A DNA stretch of 64,000 nucleotides from Pseudomonadota bacterium (GCA_029782295.1 JAKOVB010000027.1:1-64000); one strand, 5' to 3'; shown: positions 1-8,205, counted from the stretch's first letter. Program-made: numbers and translations. The notes: generated by a model not told the origin, from the sequence alone.

Positions 1-437
1 GCCACGGCTTCATCACGCGGCAGCACCTTGCGGGTGACCGGAATGTCGCGCTTGGCCAGTTCACTCATGCGCTTTTCGATGGCTTCGAGGTCTTCCGGCG
101 TAAACGGGCGCTTATAGGAAAAATCGTAATAGAAGCCGTTATCGATCACGGGACCGATAGTCACCTGCGCTTCGGGGAACAACTCCTTGACGGCATAAGC
201 CATCAAGTGGGAGGTGGAATGACGGATGATTTCCAGACCATCCGCATCGCGTTCGGTCACGATCGCCAGATCGACATTTTCAGAAATAAGATAGGATGTA
301 TCGACCAGCTCGCCGTTGACCTTGCCGGCCAAAGCCGCGCGCGCGAGTCCGGCACCGATGCTTTGTGCGACATCAAAAACCGTGACCGGCGCATCGAAAA
401 CACGCTCGGAACCATCGGGCAAGCGGATCACTGGCAT
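1..437 (-). CDS. thrS: Threonine--tRNA ligase, N-terminal part (cut by window edge)
   Basis: This is the first 145 codons of threonyl-tRNA synthetase, the cytoplasmic enzyme that charges tRNA-Thr. The reading frame starts at an ATG, opens with [10 protein letters not shown] and runs off the left edge. Residues 1-62 match the TGS domain that begins bacterial ThrRS, including the run through [11 protein letters not shown]. The following part leads into the N2 editing domain, where a histidine-rich segment ([12 protein letters not shown]) carries the HxxxH zinc/editing motif. It is downstream of tRNA-Val on the same strand, the usual betaproteobacterial order ahead of infC-rpmI-rplT, which would lie outside the window. 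Its leader holds a terminator-like hairpin described separately. Confidence 0.95.
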   Translation of the reverse strand, partial: MPVIRLPDGSERVFDAPVTVFDVAQSIGAGLARAALAGKVNGELVDTSYLISENVDLAIVTERDADGLEIIRHSTSHLMAYAVKELFPEAQVTIGPVIDNGFYYDFSYKRPFTPEDLEAIEKRMSELAKRDIPVTRKVLPRDEAV

Positions 438-473
438 ATTGCATTCCTACTTCAGTAAAAACTTGGAAATAAC

Positions 474-527
474 AAAAGCCGTTTTCTCAACGGCTTTTGG
501 GTGGCAGCAACCGATCCCAACGGCTTT
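474..527 (-). promoter_or_regulatory. Attenuator-like hairpin in the thrS leader
   Basis: In the transcribed (minus) direction the leader carries AAAGCCGTT (519-527), then AAAAGCCGTT (489-498), a five-base loop GAGAA, and AACGGCTTTT (474-483) followed by a T-rich stretch. The last arm can pair with either upstream copy. One pairing gives a 10-bp terminator-like stem ending in Us, the other an alternative hairpin. The element lies between the predicted thrS promoter and its start codon. Regulation of thrS by its leader is well known in other bacteria, but this particular structure is my reading of the sequence. Confidence 0.5.
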
Positions 528-569
528 AACCGCAGGAGGATGTGGAATACCGCCCCGACAAGGTCCGGC

Positions 570-598
570 ATTATGCCATTTTCCGGAGAACTGTTCAA
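570..598 (-). promoter_or_regulatory. Predicted sigma-70 promoter of thrS
   Basis: On the minus strand TTGAAC (593-598) and CATAAT (570-575) are separated by 17 bp, a good sigma-70 match. Transcription would start near 563 and give a leader of about 125 nt before the thrS ATG. This places the attenuator-like hairpin inside the leader rather than simply behind tRNA-Val. Confidence 0.55.
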
Positions 599-700
599 AG
601 CACAGCCAGGTAACGGCTTTGTCAAACCGCAACGGGAGAACAAGCAGACATACTACCCATCCAGCCTTTCGAACTTCCCCGGGCGGGGATGAAAGGTAGA

Positions 701-777
701 TGGTAGGCGCGATTGGACTCGAACCAACGACCCCCACCATGTCAAGGTGGTGCTCTAACCAGCTGAGCTACGCGCCT
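701..777 (-). tRNA. tRNA-Val (anticodon GAC)
   Basis: A complete 77-nt cloverleaf with encoded CCA end. The 7-bp acceptor stem is AGGCGCG/CGCGCCT, the D arm is GCTC...GAGC, and the anticodon stem CCACC/GGTGG encloses TTGACAT with anticodon GAC. The T arm GTTGG-TTCGAGT-CCAAT is intact. GAC reads the valine codons GUC and GUU. It lies upstream of thrS on the same strand. Confidence 0.97.
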
Positions 778-790
778 AAAGAGGGAGCGA

Positions 791-819
791 ATTCTAGAGC
801 ATCCTCGGCAACAAATCAA
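791..819 (-). promoter_or_regulatory. Predicted promoter of tRNA-Val
   Basis: On the minus strand TTGATT (814-819) is followed after exactly 17 bp by TAGAAT (791-796). The predicted start is about 8 nt before the mature 5' end of tRNA-Val, leaving a short leader for RNase P removal. Confidence 0.6.
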
Positions 820-878
820 ATTGTATTTGCAAGCACACGCTCAAAACTGGCAGCAGACCATGCTCAAGCGCGAAGAGA

Positions 879-2171
879 CTATCCGCAAACCGTTCGGTTG
901 CGGCCCGCTTCCTTGGCCTGGTACAACGCACGGTCAGCCACCTTGAGAGCCGCCTCCAGGTCCTGTTTTACCTCAAGCGAGACCCCGGCGCTGATCGTCA
1001 TCCGCATCACCTGGTTATCGCTGTTCACCGGTGTATTGGCCACTTCCTGCCGCAACACCTCGACACGTTTCAACACCTCGTCGGGCGTCCCTGGCACCAG
1101 CAGGGCAAATTCCTCCCCGCCCATACGGGCCAGCAATTCCCGCGGAAAATGTTTTCGCAGCATGGCGCCCATATGCGTCAACAGGAGATCGCCATTGGCA
1201 TGACCGTAGGTGTCGTTGACCTTTTTAAAAAAATCGATATCGATCATCACCGTGCTCAATGGCGTGCTCATAGCCACTGCCTGCGCATAACTGCGCGCAC
1301 CCTGCTCGAAGAAATAGCGCCGGTTGAACAAACCGGTGAGGTAATCGTGGTAGGCGGCATGACGAATGCGCTCGATACTTTCGAGCATGCCCAGGTTCTG
1401 ATTGACCCGGCACATCAGTTCATCATACGTGAATGGCTTGGCCATATAGTCATTCGCACCATACTTGATGAACTGCGATGGAACGTATTTGTCTTCGATA
1501 CCGGAAAACCCGATGATACAGAGGCGGTCGGCACCCCATTTTTCGCGCACCCTGGCCACGAAACGGAAGCCGTCGAGCACAGGCATATGGTTGTCCACCA
1601 GCACCAGCTTGATTTCCGGATGCCGCTCCAGCACCTTGAGTCCCTCCTCACCATCCCTGGCCAGCCCGACCTGCAGGAGCTGGGTTTCCAGCATATGCCG
1701 GATCATTTCGCGGGCAGACTCGGAATCGTCCACCACCAGCACACGGATACTCTGATTCCTGTAAAGCCTCTCCAGCAAACCGGCCACATACTCGTAGGCG
1801 TTGATGCTGCCCTTGAGGACATAATCCACCACCCCCCTGTGGATCAGGGACTCATGGATCTCCTCATTGAAACTGCCGCTGATAGCAATCACTGGCAGGC
1901 AAGCCTCCAGAAGCAGATCCACCACCTCTCCACTCCCGGCATCCGGCAGATTTAAATCCGAGACCGCGGCAAAAAAGGACAGGTCCTTGCTGGCCAGAAT
2001 TTCCCGGACTTGCATCATCGAGGTCGCAATCAACACTCTGCAGCCAAGGCGCTGATGGATCGTGCTGGCGATGACCTGGGCGACGGACGCCTGATCCTCG
2101 ACGAGCAATATGCTGCACTTCGCCATGGGCAAAGCGCCTGCGCTACGCGATGATGAACGGATGACGGACAT
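879..2171 (-). CDS. REC-REC-GGDEF response regulator (diguanylate cyclase)
   Basis: A soluble two-receiver diguanylate cyclase of 430 residues, likely making c-di-GMP. The first receiver spans about 17-135 with phosphorylatable Asp72 (SDLNLPD). The second spans about 141-262 with acidic VVDDS and Asp193 (LVDNHMPVLDG). The GGDEF domain spans about 270-430 with metal-binding DIDFFKKVND and the active-site variant GGEEF at 351-355, which is catalytically competent in known enzymes. The RxxD inhibitory I-site expected just before it is absent (FPRE instead). The upstream ATG was chosen because AGGAA sits 8 nt before it; an internal ATG at residue 16 (2126) is an alternative. No cognate histidine kinase is adjacent, so the input is unknown. 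Confidence 0.88.
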   Translation of the reverse strand: MSVIRSSSRSAGALPMAKCSILLVEDQASVAQVIASTIHQRLGCRVLIATSMMQVREILASKDLSFFAAVSDLNLPDAGSGEVVDLLLEACLPVIAISGSFNEEIHESLIHRGVVDYVLKGSINAYEYVAGLLERLYRNQSIRVLVVDDSESAREMIRHMLETQLLQVGLARDGEEGLKVLERHPEIKLVLVDNHMPVLDGFRFVARVREKWGADRLCIIGFSGIEDKYVPSQFIKYGANDYMAKPFTYDELMCRVNQNLGMLESIERIRHAAYHDYLTGLFNRRYFFEQGARSYAQAVAMSTPLSTVMIDIDFFKKVNDTYGHANGDLLLTHMGAMLRKHFPRELLARMGGEEFALLVPGTPDEVLKRVEVLRQEVANTPVNSDNQVMRMTISAGVSLEVKQDLEAALKVADRALYQAKEAGRNRTVCG

Positions 2172-2305
2172 GGATTACATTCCTGAAGTCTGGCTTATCA
2201 TTAAATCGCCGCAAACCGCTGCTTGGCAAGTATTTTCAGGTCAACAAATACTCTTTCGGGGATTCGAAAAACATGCAAAAATTTTCCCAGCCGCAACGAT
2301 TGCAC

Positions 2306-2311
2306 TATAAT
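2306..2311 (+). promoter_or_regulatory. -10 element upstream of miaB
   Basis: A perfect TATAAT lies 66 bp before the miaB start. Only a weak -35 (TTTCCC at 2283-2288, 17 bp away) is visible. It is the best promoter candidate in the 205-bp gap between the divergent cyclase and miaB. Confidence 0.4.
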
Positions 2312-2376
2312 CGCACTTTAGCTTACTGTTTTTACTAGACTATTTTGCAGCAATCCCCATTCAGGAGACGCCTGTC

Positions 2377-3708
2377 ATGAGCGCTCCAAAAAAAGTTTTC
2401 ATCAAGACTTTCGGCTGCCAGATGAACGAGTACGACTCGTCCCGGATGGCCGATCTGATGCAGGCCTCAGAAGGCATGCAGCAGACCGAGAATGCCGAAG
2501 ATGCCGACGTCATCCTGATCAATACCTGCTCGGTGCGCGACAAGCCGCAGGAAAAGGTATTCAGCCACCTCGGCGTATTCAAGCAACTCAAGCAAAAGAA
2601 CCCTGACCTCGTCATCGGCGTAGGCGGCTGCGTGGCCAGTCAGGAAGGCGATGCCATCGTGCAACGCGCCCCGTTCGTGGATGTGGTCTTCGGCCCGCAA
2701 ACCCTGCACCGCCTGCCGGAAATGATCAAGGAGAAACGCGCCTCCGGTCGCTCCCAGGTCGACATCAGCTTTCCTGAGATCGAAAAATTCGACCGCCTGC
2801 CGCCGCCTCGCGTGGAAGGTGCCACTGCGTTCCTGTCGATCATGGAAGGGTGCAGCAAGTACTGCACCTTCTGCGTTGTCCCCTACACTCGCGGCGAAGA
2901 AGTCTCCCGGCCCTTCGACGACGTACTGGTCGAAGCCGCACAACTCGTGCAGCAGGGTGTGAAGGAAATCACCCTGCTCGGCCAGAACGTCAATGCCTAC
3001 CGAGGGGCGATGGAAAATGGCGAAACGGCAGACCTCGGCCTGTTGCTGGAATACCTGCACGAAATTCCCGGCATCGAGCGCCTGCGTTACACCACCTCGC
3101 ACCCCAACGAAATGACACCGGCCCTGATCGAGGCCTATGCCAGGCTGCCCAAACTGGTATCGCACCTGCACCTGCCGGTACAGGCCGGCTCCGATCGCAT
3201 TCTGATGGCAATGAAGCGCAACTACACCGGCCTGCAGTACAAGTCGCTGATCCGCAAGTTGCGTGCCGCCCGCCCGGACCTGCACCTGTCCTCTGATTTC
3301 ATCGTCGGCTTTCCTGGCGAAACCGATGCCGACTTCGAGTCCACCATGAAGTTGATCGAGGATGTCGGTTTCGATTACAGCTTCAGCTTCATCTATAGTC
3401 CGCGTCCGGGTACTGGCGCCTCCTATCTGGAGGATGATACGCCGCACGAGGTCAAGGTCGCCAGGCTGGAGCGGCTGCAGGCCTTGCTGGAGAAGCAGGG
3501 CTTTGAAAACAGCCAGAAGATGGTCGGTACCTTGCAGCGCGTGCTGGTCGAAGGGCATTCGAAGAAGGATGCCTCGCAACTGGCGGGCCGCACCGACAAC
3601 AACCGGATTGTCAACTTCGACGGCCCGGCCGATCTGATCAACCAGTTCACCACCGTCCGCATCACTGAAGCCCTGCCGCACAGCCTGCGCGGCGAAATGG
3701 CGGAATGA
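2377..3708 (+). CDS. miaB: tRNA-2-methylthio-N6-dimethylallyladenosine synthase MiaB
   Basis: A radical SAM methylthiotransferase that converts i6A37 to ms2i6A37 in tRNAs reading codons starting with U. The 443-residue length is normal. The N-terminal UPF0004 domain carries three auxiliary-cluster cysteines (Cys14, Cys51, Cys85). The radical SAM cluster is CSKYCTFC with Cys159, Cys163 and Cys166. The C-terminal region (about 375-443) corresponds to the TRAM RNA-binding domain. The start follows CAGGAGACGCCTGTC, a strong Shine-Dalgarno. It is the first gene of a tightly packed set with phoH, ybeY and corC, whose stop and start codons overlap; this is the standard proteobacterial arrangement. 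Confidence 0.97.
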   Translation: MSAPKKVFIKTFGCQMNEYDSSRMADLMQASEGMQQTENAEDADVILINTCSVRDKPQEKVFSHLGVFKQLKQKNPDLVIGVGGCVASQEGDAIVQRAPFVDVVFGPQTLHRLPEMIKEKRASGRSQVDISFPEIEKFDRLPPPRVEGATAFLSIMEGCSKYCTFCVVPYTRGEEVSRPFDDVLVEAAQLVQQGVKEITLLGQNVNAYRGAMENGETADLGLLLEYLHEIPGIERLRYTTSHPNEMTPALIEAYARLPKLVSHLHLPVQAGSDRILMAMKRNYTGLQYKSLIRKLRAARPDLHLSSDFIVGFPGETDADFESTMKLIEDVGFDYSFSFIYSPRPGTGASYLEDDTPHEVKVARLERLQALLEKQGFENSQKMVGTLQRVLVEGHSKKDASQLAGRTDNNRIVNFDGPADLINQFTTVRITEALPHSLRGEMAE

Positions 3709-4670
3709 TGGAAATCGACTTCACCCCGGAAGACAACGTCCGCCTCGCCAATCTGTGCGGTGCGCTGGACGAGAACCTGAAACAGATCGAAGACGCACTG
3801 GAAGTCGGGATTGCCCGGCGCGGCGGGCATTTCCGGCTTTCCGGCGAAACCACCAACATGCGACTCGCGGCGCAATTGCTGGAAGACTTTTACGAACGCG
3901 CCCGCAAGCCGATCGGACTGGAAGACGTGCAACTGGGGCTGGTCGAAGTTGGCAAGTTGAGTGCCGACTCCGTCACCAGCGCTTCGATGCCGGTACTCAT
4001 GACACGCCGCTCCGATCTGCATGGCCGCACGCCCCGCCAGATCGAGTATTTGCAACAGATTCAGGATTACGACATCACTTTCGGTATCGGCCCCGCCGGC
4101 ACCGGCAAGACCTACCTGGCCGTTGCCAGCGCAGTGGATGCCATGCAGCGCGACCGCGTCAAGCGCATCGTGCTAGTACGGCCTGCCGTCGAGGCTGGAG
4201 AGCGCCTGGGGTTCCTGCCCGGCGACCTGACCCAGAAGGTCGACCCTTACCTGCGGCCCCTTTACGATGCTCTTTATGACCTGATGGGATTCGACACCGT
4301 ACACAAGATGTTCGAACGCAACGCGATCGAAGTCGCACCGCTGGCCTACATGCGCGGACGTACCCTGAACCAGAGTTTCATCATACTGGACGAAGCGCAA
4401 AACACGACGCCAGAGCAGATGAAGATGTTTTTGACCCGCATCGGGTTCGGCACCAAGGCCGTGATCACCGGGGACGTCACCCAGATCGACCTCGGTCGCG
4501 GACAGAAATCCGGCCTGATCGAGGCGCAGAAAGTGCTGAAGGACGTCCGTGGGATTGCCATGACGCAATTCCTGTCGCAGGACGTGGTGCGCCATCCACT
4601 CGTGCAAAAGATCGTCAACGCCTACGAACGCTACGAACAACAGCAGGAAGAATCCGGCAAATCATCATGA
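3705..4670 (+). CDS. phoH: PhoH family ATPase
   Basis: A cytoplasmic P-loop ATPase of the PhoH (YbeZ) family, thought to act with the endonuclease YbeY in ribosomal RNA quality control. The 321 residues contain a short N-terminal KH-like region, then Walker A GPAGTGKT at 129-136 and Walker B IILDEAQN near residue 228. The start overlaps the miaB stop by 4 bp and the stop overlaps ybeY by 4 bp, so translation is likely coupled. Despite the name, a phosphate-starvation role is not supported by anything visible here. Confidence 0.94.
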   Translation: MMEIDFTPEDNVRLANLCGALDENLKQIEDALEVGIARRGGHFRLSGETTNMRLAAQLLEDFYERARKPIGLEDVQLGLVEVGKLSADSVTSASMPVLMTRRSDLHGRTPRQIEYLQQIQDYDITFGIGPAGTGKTYLAVASAVDAMQRDRVKRIVLVRPAVEAGERLGFLPGDLTQKVDPYLRPLYDALYDLMGFDTVHKMFERNAIEVAPLAYMRGRTLNQSFIILDEAQNTTPEQMKMFLTRIGFGTKAVITGDVTQIDLGRGQKSGLIEAQKVLKDVRGIAMTQFLSQDVVRHPLVQKIVNAYERYEQQQEESGKSS

Positions 4671-5131
4671 AGCCAAAACTGAGCCTGGCCGTTCAGTACG
4701 CCACCAAGCCGGACGTCATCCCGACACGCCATCAGTTCAAGAAGTGGGCGCAGGCCGCTCTCCTGCAGGATGCCGAAATTGCCTTGCGTATCGTCGACGC
4801 CGACGAAGGCCGCACTCTCAACCGTGATTACCGCCACAAGGATTACGCGACCAACGTGCTGACCTTTCCGATCATGCAGGAGCCGATATTGCTCGGTGAC
4901 ATCGTACTTTGTGCACCCGTGGTCGAACGCGAGGCTACGGAACAGGGCATTTCGCTGGAAGCCCACTATGCCCACCTGACCGTCCATGGCGTTCTGCACA
5001 TGCAGGGTTACGACCACGAAAACGATACCGATGCTGCCGTCATGGAGGCACTGGAATCCCAAATCGTCATAAAACTGGGGTATGCTGACCCCTATCTCGT
5101 TGAAAAGGAAGCCATTCAACATGGCGGATGA
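4667..5131 (+). CDS. ybeY: rRNA maturation endoribonuclease YbeY
   Basis: A single-strand-specific endoribonuclease needed for 16S rRNA 3' end maturation and 70S ribosome quality control. The 154-residue protein has the invariant zinc-binding motif HGVLHMQGYDH with His107, His111 and His117. It overlaps phoH by 4 bp and corC by 11 bp, keeping the conserved phoH-ybeY-corC order. Confidence 0.95.
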   Translation: MKPKLSLAVQYATKPDVIPTRHQFKKWAQAALLQDAEIALRIVDADEGRTLNRDYRHKDYATNVLTFPIMQEPILLGDIVLCAPVVEREATEQGISLEAHYAHLTVHGVLHMQGYDHENDTDAAVMEALESQIVIKLGYADPYLVEKEAIQHGG

Positions 5132-5969
5132 CAGTAGCAAACCTTCCTGGCTTGAACGGCTTTCCCACCTCTTGCTGCGGGAACCCGAAGACCGCGAGCA
5201 ACTGATCGAATTGCTGCACGCGGCTTATGAAAAGAATCTGCTGGATGCCGATGCGCTCGCGATGATCGAAGGGGTGATGCAGGTCTCGGAAATGCAGGTG
5301 CGCGACATCATGATCCCGCGCTCGCAGATGGATGTGATCGACATCACCGATCCTCCTGAAAAATTCATACCGTTCGTCATCGAAACCGCTCACTCCCGTT
5401 TTCCCGTCATCGACGAGAACAAGGATGACGTCATCGGCATCCTGCTGGCCAAGGACCTGCTGCGTTATTACGCCGGGGATGAGGAATTCAATGTTCGCGA
5501 CATGCTGCGCCCGGCCGTATTCATTCCGGAGTCCAAGCGCCTCAACGTATTGCTCAAGGAATTCCGCAGCAACCGCAATCACATCGCGGTAGTGGTCGAC
5601 GAATATGGCGGCGTGGCCGGCATGGTCACGATCGAAGACGTCCTGGAACAGATCGTCGGCGACATCGAGGACGAGTACGACTTCGACGAAACCGAGGACA
5701 ACATCATCCAGGACAGCAACGGCCGCTATCGTGTGAAGGCGCTGACAGAAATCGTCGACTTTAACGACGCTCTGGGCACCGTTTTCAGCGATGAGGAATT
5801 TTCCACCATCGGCGGACTGGTCGTGAACAAGTTCGGTCATCTTCCCAAGCGCGGCGAGCATGTCATCTTCGATGGCTACAAGTTCACCGTTCTTCGCGCT
5901 GACAGTCGCCGCCTGCATTCCATGCTGGTGGAACAGGCGCCTGAATCCGGAGAAAACGCGGCGCCCTGA
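5121..5969 (+). CDS. corC: CBS/CorC_HlyC domain protein CorC
   Basis: A 282-residue soluble protein of the CorC/HlyC family, associated with magnesium and cobalt homeostasis. Two CBS domains occupy about residues 60-190 (IMIPRSQMDVI and VVDEYGGVAGMVTIEDVLE mark the repeats), followed by the C-terminal CorC_HlyC domain ending at residue 282. The start is the ATG beginning MADDSSKPSW, preceded by AAGGAAG at a good distance. An upstream in-frame start would run far into ybeY. The family's usual next gene, lnt, is displaced about 2.3 kb downstream. Confidence 0.93.
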   Translation: MADDSSKPSWLERLSHLLLREPEDREQLIELLHAAYEKNLLDADALAMIEGVMQVSEMQVRDIMIPRSQMDVIDITDPPEKFIPFVIETAHSRFPVIDENKDDVIGILLAKDLLRYYAGDEEFNVRDMLRPAVFIPESKRLNVLLKEFRSNRNHIAVVVDEYGGVAGMVTIEDVLEQIVGDIEDEYDFDETEDNIIQDSNGRYRVKALTEIVDFNDALGTVFSDEEFSTIGGLVVNKFGHLPKRGEHVIFDGYKFTVLRADSRRLHSMLVEQAPESGENAAP

Positions 5970-6036
5970 CCGGTCTTGAACCGCGGCACGGCTTCCGTGT
6001 CTGACTTTGTGCAACCCGCATGCAGGGAGGTGTGCC

Positions 6037-6402
6037 TTGAAAGTTCGATCGCCCGTACTGCTACTCTCCAGCACCTGGATGTTGATGGGCGCTGCCGAAA
6101 TCCCGCTGGATGAAACCGGTTTTGTCGACCACGCCCCCTCTGCCGGCAAAGCTGCACTGATCGAGCAACTAGGGGACCCCAGCAGCACTGCAGACATCAT
6201 CGACCCGCAATCTGGCCAGGTCATCGCCACGATCTGGCACTATCACTACATCAACACCAACGCCGATGGCGAGTATTACAAGACCACCGAACTCGACTTC
6301 AAGGGTGATTATCTGGTGAACATCATCTTCAGCATGGTGGAAGACGGGACAACGAACACGTCGCAAGCGGGCGGCCCGTCGGGGTGCAGGCCGAGTTGCT
6401 GA
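6037..6402 (+). CDS. Small secreted protein with BamE/SmpA-like motif pattern
   Basis: A hypothetical protein of 121 residues. The TTG start is chosen because AGGGAGG sits 7 nt upstream and it gives a signal peptide (LKVRSPVLLLSSTWMLMGAA). The mature part shows the pattern LGDPSS..., then IWHYHY, then ELDFKGDYLVNI. This resembles the alternating beta-hairpin signature of the SmpA/OmlA (BamE) fold. No lipobox cysteine follows the signal peptide, so it is probably periplasmic rather than a lipoprotein. It is downstream of corC and ends inside a strong hairpin. The BamE relationship is inferred from the motif pattern only. Confidence 0.6.
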   Translation: MKVRSPVLLLSSTWMLMGAAEIPLDETGFVDHAPSAGKAALIEQLGDPSSTADIIDPQSGQVIATIWHYHYINTNADGEYYKTTELDFKGDYLVNIIFSMVEDGTTNTSQAGGPSGCRPSC

Positions 6403-6439
6403 CATCACACACCGGGAATTCCGGCATGTGATGTCAGCA
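6397..6439. terminator. Convergent hairpin terminator
   Basis: A perfect 13-bp inverted repeat (TGCTGACATCACA at 6397-6409, its complement at 6427-6439) with an inner CCGG-rich palindrome. It includes the stop codon of the small secreted protein and lies just before the stop of convergent mscL, so it can serve both strands. Confidence 0.65.
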
Positions 6440-6444
6440 GGAGA

Positions 6445-6873
6445 TTATTTCTTCAGGGAATCGCGAATTTCGCGCAGCAGCACGATATCTTCTGGCGTCG
6501 GTGCTGGCGCTGCCGGAGCAGCTGGCTCATCCTTCTTCAGGCGATTGACCTGCTTGACCATCACGAAGATCACGAAGGCCAGAATCATGAAATTCAGCAC
6601 AATGGTGATGAAGTTGCCATAAGCCAGCATGGGTACACCGGCAGCCTTCAATGCCGCGTAGGTTTGCGGAATGTTGTCCGGACCTTCCGCCAGTTTCACG
6701 AACATATTCGAGAAATCCAGTCCGCCGATCAGGCGGCTGACCACCGGCATGATGATATCGCCGACCAGCGAATCGACGATTTTGCCAAAAGCCGCGCCGA
6801 TGATCACACCGACAGCGAGGTCCATGACGTTCCCCTTGAGGGCGAACTGCTTGAATTCCGATGCCATGCTCAT
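6445..6873 (-). CDS. mscL: Large-conductance mechanosensitive channel MscL
   Basis: An inner-membrane homopentameric channel that opens under membrane tension to release solutes on osmotic downshock. The 142-residue protein has the conserved N-terminal amphipathic helix ([10 protein letters not shown]). TM1 ([18 protein letters not shown]) contains the gate residues, and TM2 ([18 protein letters not shown]) leads into a cytoplasmic helix ending [10 protein letters not shown]. The start is preceded by AGGAAG at 5 nt. A strong TTGACA promoter lies about 50 bp upstream. It is convergent with the BamE-like gene and divergent from the radical SAM gene. Confidence 0.97.
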   Translation of the reverse strand: MSMASEFKQFALKGNVMDLAVGVIIGAAFGKIVDSLVGDIIMPVVSRLIGGLDFSNMFVKLAEGPDNIPQTYAALKAAGVPMLAYGNFITIVLNFMILAFVIFVMVKQVNRLKKDEPAAPAAPAPTPEDIVLLREIRDSLKK

Positions 6874-6924
6874 GCTGACTTCCTTTCCTGAATAAACGTT
6901 GCGGGGTTATCTTACCAAGGGTTC

Positions 6925-6954
6925 AATATATGGCCTTGCAATACGGGCTGTCAA
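6925..6954 (-). promoter_or_regulatory. Predicted mscL promoter
   Basis: On the minus strand a consensus TTGACA (6949-6954) and TATATT (6925-6930) are 18 bp apart. The -35 overlaps the first copy of the tandem repeat in front of the divergent radical SAM gene. Confidence 0.6.
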
Positions 6955-6992
6955 TCTCCCCTCGATGAAGCATACAATCTCCCCTCGATGAA
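6952..6992 (+). repeat. Two-copy 18-bp direct repeat over a start codon
   Basis: The sequence CAATCTCCCCTCGATGAA occurs at 6952-6969 and again at 6975-6992, a 23-bp period. Each copy contains an ATG. The second ATG starts the radical SAM gene; the first opens an 8-codon reading frame whose TGA overlaps that start as ATGA. Confidence 0.85.
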
Positions 6993-7836
6993 CACCACCA
7001 CGACCTTGAATATTACCGACCACAACCGCGACAGCGCGGGGATGACCTATGTCTACCCGGTGATTTCACGACGCGCCGGCGGAGTTTCCCTCGGCATCAA
7101 CCTCAACCCCAACAACGCCTGCAACTGGCGCTGCATCTACTGTCAGGTCCCGAACCTGATGCGAGGCAATGCCCCCGCCATCGATCTCGAGCAACTGGAT
7201 CGCGAGTTGCGCAGCATGTTGGAGGACATCGTGCATGGGGATTTCCTGCAACAGCGCGTGGCAGAAGGCGCACGCCATCTGGAGGACATCGCCTTTTCCG
7301 GCAACGGGGAACCCACCAGTGCCAAAGCTTTCCCGGAAGCGGTCAAGATTGTGGCGCAAGCGATGCATGACTTCGGCCTGACCAACAAAATCCGGCTACG
7401 GCTGATCACCAACGGCAGCCAGATGGACAAGCCTGAAGTGCTGGAAGCGATTTCCCAGTTATCGAGACACAATGGGGAAGTCTGGTTCAAGGTCGATTCC
7501 GCGACCGCTGCGGGCATCCAGCGCATCAACGACGTCAAACTCAACCCCCAAGGGGTGCTCGAGCGCCTGAAAAACTGCGCCGGACGTTGCCCGACCTGGG
7601 TGCAAACTTGTGTCTTCGCGCTGGATGGCCAGCCGCCATCAGAGGATGAGATTGCTGCGTGGCTGGAAATGCTAAAGGCCACCGGCATTGCCTTGGCCGG
7701 GGTACACCTTTACGGATTGGCAAGACCTTCCATGCAACCGGAAGCCCCTCGCCTGAGCCGCCTGCAAGCGGACTGGCTGGAAATCCTTGCCGAGCGCGTC
7801 AGAGAACTTGGGCTGACGGCCAGAGTCAGCCCCTAG
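6988..7836 (+). CDS. Radical SAM protein, COG0731/Tyw1-like
   Basis: A 282-residue cytoplasmic iron-sulfur enzyme of unknown substrate. The radical SAM cluster motif is CNWRCIYC (CxxxCxxC) near residue 47, followed by FSGNGEPT (the GGE-type SAM contact) and LITNGS. These features resemble the bacterial COG0731 group related to the radical SAM core of wyosine synthase, but no flavodoxin domain is present and the reaction is not known. The chosen ATG lies in the second copy of a tandem repeat and has no clear Shine-Dalgarno. A short upstream reading frame overlaps it as ATGA, which could couple translation. It is divergent from mscL. Confidence 0.82.
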   Translation: MNTTTTLNITDHNRDSAGMTYVYPVISRRAGGVSLGINLNPNNACNWRCIYCQVPNLMRGNAPAIDLEQLDRELRSMLEDIVHGDFLQQRVAEGARHLEDIAFSGNGEPTSAKAFPEAVKIVAQAMHDFGLTNKIRLRLITNGSQMDKPEVLEAISQLSRHNGEVWFKVDSATAAGIQRINDVKLNPQGVLERLKNCAGRCPTWVQTCVFALDGQPPSEDEIAAWLEMLKATGIALAGVHLYGLARPSMQPEAPRLSRLQADWLEILAERVRELGLTARVSP

Positions 7837-7842
7837 CCTTGC

Positions 7843-8205
7843 TCAGCCGGCGACGCGCCTGTTCATTGCGCGCAGACGCTCCGCGATCACCCGCATCACC
7901 TCCAGTGCAAAGTTGGGTGTTTGCTGGATTAGGAACCGGAAGCGGTGCTCGTTGATGCTCACCAGCCGGCAGGCGGATTTCGCCACGACATCGGCATTGC
8001 CCGGCGTACGGTCAATCAGCGCCAGTTCCCCGACCAGGGCACCCGGACCGATCTCACAGAGGGGCTGCTCGCCCACCTTGATCTCGGCCTCCCCCTCGAT
8101 CAGCACATACATGACATCGAGCACCTCGCCATGACGGACGATCGTTTCTCCCGCGGCAAAGTTGACGGTATCGGTTTCGTGGCGGAAGAGGCTGGCAAAG
8201 TCCAT
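7843..8205 (-). CDS. Stand-alone cyclic-nucleotide-binding domain protein
   Basis: A 120-residue protein consisting only of a CAP_ED/cNMP-binding beta-barrel. Visible features are the glycine turn at FAAGETIVRHGEVLDVMYVL, IEGEAEI, and the phosphate-binding cassette region GALVGELALIDRTPGNADV. No DNA-binding helix-turn-helix or catalytic domain follows the C-terminal helix, so it is not a CRP-type regulator. It may act as a regulatory subunit or sensor by protein contact. The start was placed at MDFASLF, behind AAAAGGG; a longer reading frame extends across the lnt promoter region and is less likely. Confidence 0.8.
   Translation of the reverse strand: MDFASLFRHETDTVNFAAGETIVRHGEVLDVMYVLIEGEAEIKVGEQPLCEIGPGALVGELALIDRTPGNADVVAKSACRLVSINEHRFRFLIQQTPNFALEVMRVIAERLRAMNRRVAG

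Noticed and set aside
661-695. Hairpin CCTTTC/GAAAGG with inner CCCC/GGGG behind tRNA-Val as a terminator
   Set aside because: No T run follows on the transcribed strand, so it is not a convincing intrinsic terminator.
2467-3681. 404-codon open frame opposite miaB
   Set aside because: Antisense shadow of a recognised gene.
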